A stretch of DNA of 5,412 bases from UBA11579 sp039714215 (GTDB taxonomy: Bacteria; Chloroflexota; Anaerolineae; Anaerolineales; UBA11579): the NCBI GenBank assembly GCA_039714215.1, contig JBDLJU010000212.1, positions 1 to 5,412 on the forward strand, given 5' to 3'. Of the stretch, positions 1 to 5,412 are shown piece after piece; position 1 is the first letter of the stretch; the number at the start of each line of letters is the position of its first letter. Under the pieces are notes generated by a model. The model was not told the origin of the DNA, did not search any database, and saw nothing but the letters and a program-made list of their open reading frames with translations. The position numbers were made by a program, and so were the translations under genes.

Positions 1-1
1 C

Positions 2-187
2 GATATTCCTGCCTGGCAAACCCCGCGTCTGGGTTTTGCGCTGGTGAGGGCATCTTTATCGGGCATCGACAACCGCATTATTGATCGAGAAATGATCACA
101 CCTTACCAGACCAGCGCTGGAGCTCAGGTCCTGCTGCCCAACTGGGAATTGATCAACCCTGTCCTCCTGGAAATCTTTGATCAATAA
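2..187 (+). CDS. C-terminal end of a probable LCP (LytR-CpsA-Psr) family protein, partial
   Basis: The open frame enters from the left edge and ends at TAA 185-187, giving the last 61 residues; the start lies outside the window. The tail reads DREMITPYQTSAGAQ followed by VLLPNWELINPVLLEIF. The order 'acidic-x-x-M-(V/I)-x-P-(Y/F)-x-T-x-x-G-A-x-V-L-L-P-x-W-x-x-I-x-P-(I/V/L)-x-x-x-F' is, as I recall, how many LCP-family proteins of Chloroflexota end. LCP proteins are membrane-anchored, extracytoplasmic enzymes that transfer glycopolymers to the cell wall or envelope, formerly called 'cell envelope-related transcriptional attenuators'. The catalytic Arg/Asp residues of the LCP core would lie upstream and cannot be checked here. 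A different secreted protein with a similar tail remains possible. An intrinsic terminator 158 bases past the stop separates this gene from the membrane-protein block downstream. Confidence 0.55.
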   Translation, partial: DIPAWQTPRLGFALVRASLSGIDNRIIDREMITPYQTSAGAQVLLPNWELINPVLLEIFDQ

Positions 188-235
188 ACGATATAACGGG
201 TTACCTTGTTGATCAGCTCACCAAAGAACACCCTG

Positions 236-264
236 TTGTACTCATATTGGGCCTATGCTACAAT
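236..264 (+). promoter_or_regulatory. candidate extended -10 promoter in the LCP 3' intergenic region
   Basis: A TACAAT hexamer (259-264) matches the sigma-70 -10 consensus at 5 of 6 bases. It is preceded by TG one base upstream, the extended -10 signature. A 17-base spacer leads back to TTGTAC (236-241), which keeps only the TTG of the -35 box. Transcription would begin near 271, and the terminator at 345-377 would stop it after about 105 nt. The extended -10 makes up for the poor -35. It could also be a chance match in AT-rich spacer DNA. Confidence 0.4.
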
Positions 265-344
265 GATGTTGAAGTCTCTTATACACTTTAAAGGCTCAAT
301 CACCTTTTTTCAATAGAACATTGCAAATCAATTCCTTCTATAGG

Positions 345-377
345 CGGAAACAGATCGTCACCTGTTTCCGTTTTTTT
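345..377 (+). terminator. intrinsic (Rho-independent) terminator
   Basis: A perfect 9-bp stem, CGGAAACAG (345-353) with CTGTTTCCG (362-370), closes an 8-base loop and is followed at once by seven T residues (371-377). A G-T wobble (344/371) could extend the stem. The T-run lies only on the + strand side, so it terminates rightward transcription. It ends the transcript of the LCP-like gene or of the short candidate RNA starting near 271. It also insulates the downstream membrane-protein genes, which therefore need their own promoter between 378 and 457. Confidence 0.85.
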
Positions 378-408
378 ATGTACTCACCTTTCGAAAAAAC
401 CGAACGGA

Positions 409-436
409 TTGATATGTTCACGCCATCATTTACACC
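409..436 (+). promoter_or_regulatory. weak candidate promoter for the membrane-protein operon
   Basis: TTGATA (409-414) matches the -35 consensus at 5 of 6 bases. With a 16-base spacer it points to TACACC (431-436), which has only three -10 matches. It is the best pair I see in the 80 bases between the terminator and the start codon at 458. A promoter should exist there, because the strong terminator blocks read-through. Initiation would fall near 442, leaving a leader of only about 15 nt that carries the Shine-Dalgarno sequence AAAGGGAAG (444-452). The poor -10 box makes this tentative. Confidence 0.25.
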
Positions 437-457
437 TCAATCTAAAGGGAAGAAACG

Positions 458-1078
458 ATGACATTACGCCCACTAGAAATTAAAACAGCCAAGAATTGGT
501 ATTTGTGGCTTTGGTTTTCCCCGGTATTTACAATTCCTACCTTGCTCTTCATGGAAAATTTTAGGCGCGATCTCAGAAACCTCATCTGTCCTGATTATTC
601 CTGCCCTCGTTTCCTGCAGCACACCTTGCCATATATTATCATTGTCCTTCTCTCGGCTTGTCTGCATCTAATTCTCCTCGTTCCTGCTCTAGACAAGGAA
701 AGTAGTTTTGTTCGTTGGCACGGCCGCCAAGCTTTACTGCTGGCAGGGATTCGCACCATGATTGCTCTTTGGGCGGTTTTGAGCAATGATCTTGATGTGC
801 TGTTGTTAGCAATCCCATTACTGATCATTATCTGGCTAGTTGGTAACATATCGGGCACCAAACAAGCTTCCAGGGGGCAGTGCAGCTTGATGACTTGGTT
901 CGGGCATCCAATTCCCCCAATCGCGATAGAACATCCCAATAACAATGAGTTGGCACCTTCGAGTGATCCGGATTTGCTGGTTAAAACTTTTCGTTTCAGC
1001 CCCGATTCACAGAAAAGAAAAAACGCCTTAGAAGAACTCAAACGTCTGGGCTTGGTAGAACCCTTTGGAAACGAATAA
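458..1078 (+). CDS. small integral membrane protein, DUF4870/Tic20-like, with cytoplasmic tail
   Basis: This 206-residue protein has hydrophobic segments at about 13-32, 55-77 and 112-132, plus a more amphipathic helix at about 89-108. The stretch FVRWHGRQALLLAG (84-97) and the later GTKQASRG (133-140) resemble the conserved pattern of DUF4870/Tic20-like small membrane proteins, in which a 'V-R-x-H-x-x-Q-A-L' helix is followed by a helix ending in 'A-x-x-G'. A Cys pair (C44, C49, in CPDYSC) lies in the loop after the first helix. The final 40 residues are soluble and helix-prone (DPDLLVKTFRF, then ALEELKRLGLVEPF). They have the cadence of one short helical repeat, perhaps a partner-binding tail. 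The ATG at 458 is chosen for its Shine-Dalgarno AAAGGGAAG 5 bases upstream and because the hydrophobic start fits a membrane protein. It is the first gene of the block, 36 bases before the giant membrane protein. Biochemical function is unknown and the family call is by motif only. Confidence 0.75.
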   Translation: MTLRPLEIKTAKNWYLWLWFSPVFTIPTLLFMENFRRDLRNLICPDYSCPRFLQHTLPYIIIVLLSACLHLILLVPALDKESSFVRWHGRQALLLAGIRTMIALWAVLSNDLDVLLLAIPLLIIIWLVGNISGTKQASRGQCSLMTWFGHPIPPIAIEHPNNNELAPSSDPDLLVKTFRFSPDSQKRKNALEELKRLGLVEPFGNE

Positions 1079-1114
1079 TCATCAATGTTGCTCCAGAAAT
1101 AAGCGGAGGGCAAA

Positions 1115-4100
1115 ATGAAATGTCCAAATTGTGAGACCCCCGAAAAAACACGTTTGAAGGTTTGCCCAGCTTGTGGTGAGGCGTTCGCTAACGAGGATAT
1201 TCTTGCCTACCATCAGCTTGAGTATCTGGTTGACGAAACCGCGTCCTGGGAATCAGTTCAAAAAGATCGCGAACTCTATATTGAGAAGTTAAAAAAGCTG
1301 CGCAGCAGACTTCGAGGCATACCCGATTCGGAGACAAAGCCATTTAAGTGGACTGATCCAGCGCCAGTGTCCGAAACGCCCCAGGTAATTCCCGAAGTTG
1401 CCCAACCTGCTGCCACAGCTCCTGCTATTGAAACGCCTGTCGGTATCCCCGAGGCAGTTAAACCGCCTGCAGAACCCAAGCCGCCCAAGGAAAAGGTGCC
1501 CTTTGATCAGTGGCTGCTCAGTGAACGCAATATCAAGATCGCTTTATATACCGGCGGGCTGCTTCTGGTCATCGCGGGTCTAATTTTCATCGGCGTAAAC
1601 TGGACCAGAATTCCAGGTCCGGGCAAATTCGCCATCACGTCATTGATCACCGGGTTGATGTACCTTGGAGGCTACCTCCTCTTCCAACGAGAGGCTTACC
1701 GGATTGGTGGTGTTGCCTTGCTGGGGGTCGCCTCCGGATTCCTGACTTTGAATTTCGCCGTCCTGCAGATCTACGTCTTGGGTCCCGGCGGACTGCGTGA
1801 CGATATTATGTGGCTGATCGCCTCGCCGCTTTGCTTACTCTTCTATGTGCTGACAGCCTATTGGACCAGGTCTGAATTGTTCACCTACATCAGCATTGCA
1901 GCTGTTATCAGCACAATTACCGCTTTCTTGGTCACCATCAACACACCCTTGGCTATATATTCCCTCTCCTATGCTGTTTTGTTCTTGATTCTTCTCTTAG
2001 CAAATCGATGGTTTCAGACAACTCGATTCGAAGATTTCACCGCCCTACCGCTCTTGTACACCGCTCATATTGGGATCATCTTGGTGATCTCATTCTCCTT
2101 TGGCATTGAAAACGCCTGGTTATACACCGCCCCCATAGTCGTGCTGTTTTATTTGTTGGCCACCTTTTGGACACAGGCCAGCATATTTACCTACCTTAGC
2201 ATGGCCACCGTTATCAGCATGACTGCTGCCATCATGGTTTTTCTGGAATCACCATTGCTGGTCTTTACCCTTGTATTTGCCGTGCTGATGATCGCATTCC
2301 TGAGCCTTGGCTATGGTTTAAGAAAAACGAAATTTGCGGATTTCACGCTGCAGCCTCTCCAGGTCGGATCACAAATTGGTACTGTGATTGTACTTATATC
2401 AACGCTGGCTCTCTGGAATATTATCGGCGCTGACGATCACAGCTGGGTTCCAATCCTGACATTTGGATTAGGTGCTCTGTTCTATATATTGACCGACCTC
2501 TTTTTCCAATGGTTGGCAGCTCGCTGGGCATCCGCCTTACTCTTTGCTCTGACATTAATCTTCGTATTAGATGAATTAGATTCTACTGACAGCACCACTG
2601 GCATCGTACTCATGCTGCTTTCCCTGGCCTATTTAGGGATTGGATATTTCTTGGAACAAAGAGCCGGGAAACGGTCTCACGGCTGGCCGCTTTACGGTAT
2701 TGCTTACCTGATTGCCGTTATTGTGACTGTTCTTTCTGTTCCTGAACTTGATGATCTGATCCTGGTCCTCTTCGGGGATGTTCTCTTGCTTGGGGTTTCT
2801 GCAGTCATTCATCGTGACTACAAATGGGTCTATGGGGCTGCCTGGCTGTTCATGCTGCCCGTTTACCTGATCATCTATCAAATCGCAGCCACACACTACC
2901 AAGAAGGTATTGTCATGGGCATTCTTGGTTTGAATTACCTGATCGCTGGGTATCTTCTTGGGCGGCGCGAACTTCATCTCGGCGGACCTTTTCTAACCGC
3001 CGCAGCTTTCCTCAGCCTGCTGGTTATCATCCTCTCTTGGAACAATCCACTGGTCACATCCATTATGCTCGCCGTCATCGCGGTCTTATATCTCCTGTCC
3101 GCGCTCTGGCTAGATTGGACGGTGCTGTTGATTCCAGCGCTGGCTTCAGTAGAATTTCTTGTCTTGTCTATCAGCTATCTGGATTTTAAAAGCTTTAGTG
3201 AAGCATTTATTATTTCACTGGTCATCTCGTACGCGGTGCTGGGTATTGTTTTGGTATTGGGCGCCCTGGGCTTAAGGCGCAGTACTCAGTCACGCTGGGC
3301 GTGGCCTTTGTATCTCGTTGGTGTTATTAATCTCGGGGCAACCTATATCCCCGCGTTCTATTTTGGCGGCTGGTTGATGATTTGGATATCGCTCTCACTG
3401 AGTTTGCTTTTGCTGGGCTTCAGTTGGTATGAACGCAAATTCCTTCAGCAGATCAAAGCCCCTCCTTTGTTGACCTATCTAGCTATCGGGGTCATCTTTA
3501 TCTTACATTTCTTTTTATTGGAGTTCATCTTCCCGAATTCCTGGGAAAAAATCTGGCCATTTTATAGTGCGGCCTTATGTGCTGTTTTTGTTGCCGCAGC
3601 CTGGTTCCTGCGCAATCCGCCTTATACTGCGATTTACTCAGCACCTTTCCACCTCTCGGGACTCTTACTAACAGCCATCCCGTTGATTGGATCATTAATG
3701 ATTTCGGAATCAATACCGATCGCACTGGCTTTCGGCATTGCTGGAATCACCTTTATTGTAGATGCTGCCTTACGCAGAATATTGGCCCTGGTCTATACGG
3801 GTATCGCCGCATTCATCGTCGTTATCTGGGCTGTTTTGGCCGAGTTGGGTGTATCTGAGCCGCAGGCATATACCATCCCTGCGGGGGCTGCTTTACTCGG
3901 TATCGGCTGGAACGAACGCATTCGCGGTGGTGGCTTAAAATACACCATCCCCACCATCCTGGGATTATTTATCCTGATGGGTTCCGCCTTTTTCCAGTCA
4001 CTTCTTGACGATGGCTTAATCTACGCTATCATCCTTCTTGGAGAGAGCCTGCTGGCGGTGTATTGGGGCATTCGTACGCATTCAAGAGGATACGTTCAGT

Positions 4101-4294
4101 TGGGCGTCATCGCCATCGTCGCCAACGCAGTCATGCAGCTTGGCCCCGGCTTTATTGATCTACCGCGTTGGATTCAGATCGGTCTGACCGGCATCATCCT
4201 TTTCGGTGGAGGTATGGGTGCCATGTTCAAGCGGGATGCAATATTAGAAACCAGGGAAAAAATCACCCAAGAGTGGAGGAGCTGGGAATCATGA
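1115..4294 (+). CDS. giant polytopic membrane protein: N-terminal zinc ribbon plus DUF2157-like region
   Basis: This protein has 1059 residues. Its N-terminus holds a C4 zinc ribbon (C3, C6, C17, C20; CPNC then CPAC). A charged, probably coiled helix follows at about 42-68, then a Pro/Ala/Glu-rich linker at about 70-128. Residues 131-222 (WLLSERNIK..., IAGLIFIGVNW, then PGPGKFAI) resemble the DUF2157-type domain of predicted bacterial membrane proteins, which carries a similar 'G-x-x-x-x-G-x-x-x-x-x-x-x-N-W' signature. From 143 to 1036 the chain is almost continuous membrane segments, about 30-34 by eye. It ends in a charged tail (FKRDAILETREKI, EWRSWE) that is probably cytoplasmic. Overall it resembles proteins annotated as 'SCO7613 C-terminal domain-containing membrane protein'. 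Residues 231-326 and 333-428 are a tandem duplication. The ATG at 1115 has GGAGGG at 1105-1110. The stop overlaps the next start (ATGA). There is no recognisable transporter or enzyme motif; function is unknown. Confidence 0.85.
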   Translation: MKCPNCETPEKTRLKVCPACGEAFANEDILAYHQLEYLVDETASWESVQKDRELYIEKLKKLRSRLRGIPDSETKPFKWTDPAPVSETPQVIPEVAQPAATAPAIETPVGIPEAVKPPAEPKPPKEKVPFDQWLLSERNIKIALYTGGLLLVIAGLIFIGVNWTRIPGPGKFAITSLITGLMYLGGYLLFQREAYRIGGVALLGVASGFLTLNFAVLQIYVLGPGGLRDDIMWLIASPLCLLFYVLTAYWTRSELFTYISIAAVISTITAFLVTINTPLAIYSLSYAVLFLILLLANRWFQTTRFEDFTALPLLYTAHIGIILVISFSFGIENAWLYTAPIVVLFYLLATFWTQASIFTYLSMATVISMTAAIMVFLESPLLVFTLVFAVLMIAFLSLGYGLRKTKFADFTLQPLQVGSQIGTVIVLISTLALWNIIGADDHSWVPILTFGLGALFYILTDLFFQWLAARWASALLFALTLIFVLDELDSTDSTTGIVLMLLSLAYLGIGYFLEQRAGKRSHGWPLYGIAYLIAVIVTVLSVPELDDLILVLFGDVLLLGVSAVIHRDYKWVYGAAWLFMLPVYLIIYQIAATHYQEGIVMGILGLNYLIAGYLLGRRELHLGGPFLTAAAFLSLLVIILSWNNPLVTSIMLAVIAVLYLLSALWLDWTVLLIPALASVEFLVLSISYLDFKSFSEAFIISLVISYAVLGIVLVLGALGLRRSTQSRWAWPLYLVGVINLGATYIPAFYFGGWLMIWISLSLSLLLLGFSWYERKFLQQIKAPPLLTYLAIGVIFILHFFLLEFIFPNSWEKIWPFYSAALCAVFVAAAWFLRNPPYTAIYSAPFHLSGLLLTAIPLIGSLMISESIPIALAFGIAGITFIVDAALRRILALVYTGIAAFIVVIWAVLAELGVSEPQAYTIPAGAALLGIGWNERIRGGGLKYTIPTILGLFILMGSAFFQSLLDDGLIYAIILLGESLLAVYWGIRTHSRGYVQLGVIAIVANAVMQLGPGFIDLPRWIQIGLTGIILFGGGMGAMFKRDAILETREKITQEWRSWES
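1805..2398 (+). repeat. coding tandem duplication, two copies of a ~96-residue membrane module at 102-residue offset
   Basis: Residues 231-326 (bases 1805-2092) and 333-428 (2111-2398) of the giant membrane protein align without any gap at a fixed offset of 102 residues. I count 36 identities in 96 positions by hand. Anchor pairs include W233/W335, LFYVL/LFYLL, W250/W352, FTYIS/FTYLS, VIS/VIS, TPL/SPL, FEDFT/FADFT and IG/IG. Each copy covers about three to four membrane helices plus a polar turn with the F-x-D-F-T motif. The DNA has diverged well beyond the protein motifs, so this is an old duplication kept by selection, not a recent slippage event. Confidence 0.85.
4275..4281 (+). promoter_or_regulatory. 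ribosome binding site inside the giant gene for the overlapping downstream gene
   Basis: GGAGGAG lies within the last codons of the giant membrane-protein gene, 9 bases before the ATG at 4291. The start shares bases with the upstream stop (ATGA, 4291-4294). This strong Shine-Dalgarno fixes the start of the right-hand gene and is typical of translational coupling by termination and re-initiation. Confidence 0.8.
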
Positions 4295-5412
4295 ATATCT
4301 TCGCATCATTATTTGGCATTTTTCGACAGGGCGGCCTGGTTAGCGCCATCCGGGAAGGCAAGCAGCTTAGGGGCTTCGCCATCTCAGCAATCTTGGTATC
4401 CATCCTCGGGGGCGGATTATACGGTCTGGCAATGGGCGCCGGCCTGGGAATTGATACCGCAGTTAATAATTCGCTCAAGATGGGTCTGATCGTGGTTTTC
4501 GGATTGCTCTTCTCCATCCCGATATTTTGGATCGCCTACCGCCTGTTGGGTAGAGAGGAAAAATTATCCCAGGTAGCCGCCATCCCTCTCACCTTTGGTG
4601 CATCCGTATCTATCTTGCTGGCAATTACCTCGCCGGTTGTCTTCATGCTCAGCGTCTTGGCCGGCTTTAGCCCTGATGCGATCTACATTCACATCGTCAT
4701 TATTGACCTGGCAGTTATTGTCGGTTTCTATCTCGGAGGCACGCTGGTTTTCCACGGTTTCCCGGATCGAAAGCGCCTGGTCGCTCCCAATGTGATCGGC
4801 TTTTTAATGATGGGAGTCATCATCGTCGTGCTGATCAATTTCCTAAGCCCCTTTCTCTCGCTTCAGCCTACTTTCAGTGTCGGGACAGACCGTCTCAAAG
4901 ATGGCTTGGGGATCGGTGTTGCCCAAAAAGCAGACCAGACCCTCGCTGCAATCAACGCCGCAGATCATATCAGTTACAAGTTCCAAACCACGAACCAAAA
5001 TGGCGACCTAATTCAGGATTACACCATCAACCGCGCGGGAGAGGATTACCTGATCGATGTCCATCTCCACACAGTCCCGGGTGAGGCTTCCCACAGCAAT
5101 AAGCGCATCTGGATCGTGGACAACCAACACTATACCGATTTTGATGATGGTCGTGTTAACCAGGTCACAAGAAGTGAAATCGCCGCTTATCTGGACTCTT
5201 CTTTACCACCTAATGTTTTCACGCTGCCAGCAGATTTCCATACCGCCGCTTGGCGCGCTTACGAGAGCCGCTCTCAATATACCATTACCGGCACCACCCA
5301 GGCCTTGATTCAAGCCACATTGATTCTTGATGCCTCTTCCATGCGTCTCGCGGATTTCAAGTTAGATAGTTCAGATAAAAGCCCCACCAGCACCACGCAC
5401 ATCACAGAAATA
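4291..5412 (+). CDS. YIP1-like multi-pass membrane protein with C-terminal extracytoplasmic domain, partial at 3' end
   Basis: The frame stays open for 374 codons to the right edge, so the C-terminus is missing. Hydrophobic segments fall at about 28-52, 64-86, 97-125, 131-153 and 168-188. The first contains GGGLYGLAMGAG, and the second leads through a Pro (SIPIFWIAYRLLG). This pattern of a 'Y-G-x-x-M-G' helix and then 'K-x-x-x-x-x-x-x-x-x-x-x-x-P' resembles YIP1-like proteins seen in Chloroflexota and other envelope-rich bacteria. After the fifth segment comes a soluble region of at least 185 residues. Its strand-rich stretches (DYTINRAGEDYLIDVHLH, KRIWIVDNQHYTDFDDGRV) recall LolA/LppX-type lipid-binding or lipoprotein-like folds. 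With a cytoplasmic N-terminus and five helices, this domain would face outside. The start overlaps the preceding stop and has a strong ribosome binding site. The membrane and soluble assignments are read from sequence; both fold names are tentative and no function is claimed. Confidence 0.75.
   Translation, partial: MNIFASLFGIFRQGGLVSAIREGKQLRGFAISAILVSILGGGLYGLAMGAGLGIDTAVNNSLKMGLIVVFGLLFSIPIFWIAYRLLGREEKLSQVAAIPLTFGASVSILLAITSPVVFMLSVLAGFSPDAIYIHIVIIDLAVIVGFYLGGTLVFHGFPDRKRLVAPNVIGFLMMGVIIVVLINFLSPFLSLQPTFSVGTDRLKDGLGIGVAQKADQTLAAINAADHISYKFQTTNQNGDLIQDYTINRAGEDYLIDVHLHTVPGEASHSNKRIWIVDNQHYTDFDDGRVNQVTRSEIAAYLDSSLPPNVFTLPADFHTAAWRAYESRSQYTITGTTQALIQATLILDASSMRLADFKLDSSDKSPTSTTHITEI

Noticed and set aside
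263..316. 17-codon frame (MMLKSLIHFKG...) before the terminator, a possible leader peptide for attenuation
   Set aside because: It has no Shine-Dalgarno sequence, its first codon overlaps the predicted -10 box, it lacks a run of regulatory codons, and there is no alternative antiterminator stem with the 345-370 hairpin.
595..1113. Open frame of 172 codons on the - strand opposite the small membrane protein gene
   Set aside because: It lies antisense to a gene with a good ribosome binding site and coherent membrane segments. Its product is Ser/Arg/Lys-rich with no recognisable domain, as expected of a mirror frame.
1326..1500. Possible nucleotide repeat array behind the Pro/Ala/Glu-rich linker
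   Set aside because: The protein shows loosely repeated ETP and IPE motifs (SETPQVIPE, IETPVGIPE), but the DNA shows no regular unit or constant period. It is better described as a low-complexity linker.
2633..2977. Open frame of 114 codons on the - strand inside the giant gene
   Set aside because: Its low-complexity polar product mirrors the hydrophobic codons of the + strand, and the + frame is continuous and clearly membrane-coding throughout.
5057..5308. 83-codon + strand frame in the right-hand region
   Set aside because: It lies wholly within the longer partial gene starting at 4291, in another frame, has no ribosome binding site, and its product is Ser/Pro/Leu-rich without any motif.

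Overview
The window reads as bacterial chromosome of mid GC content, with every supported gene on the + strand. The best taxonomic guess is a Chloroflexota bacterium of the Anaerolineae type. This rests on the style of the proteins: an LCP-like C-terminus ending in a 'GAQVLLPNWELINP' block, a very large zinc-ribbon plus DUF2157-like membrane protein, and a YIP1-like membrane protein. It is inferred from recalled family features, not from a search.

Layout. Positions 2-187 hold the last 61 codons of a gene that begins upstream, probably a LytR-CpsA-Psr (LCP) cell-envelope protein. A 270-base intergenic stretch (188-457) follows. It contains an extended -10 promoter candidate, a strong intrinsic terminator (345-377), and a weak promoter candidate just before the next gene. 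The promoter and terminator together would bound a possible small RNA of about 105 nt. From 458 to the right edge runs a tight three-gene block: a 206-aa small membrane protein resembling DUF4870/Tic20-like proteins (458-1078); a 1059-aa giant polytopic membrane protein with an N-terminal C4 zinc ribbon, a charged helix, a Pro/Ala/Glu-rich linker and about 30 or more membrane segments (1115-4294); and, overlapping it by four bases, a membrane protein with five predicted helices and a C-terminal soluble, probably extracytoplasmic domain (4291 to beyond 5412).

How they may work together. The 36-nt gap and the ATGA overlap suggest one transcript and coupled translation, so the three membrane proteins may form a complex or share an envelope role. 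None has an enzymatic motif that I can recognise, and no biochemical function is assigned. The most notable structure is inside the giant protein: a gap-free tandem duplication of about 102 residues, and a looser recurring two-helix module further along. These suggest it grew by internal duplication. No tRNA, rRNA, CRISPR, insertion sequence or phage signature is visible.
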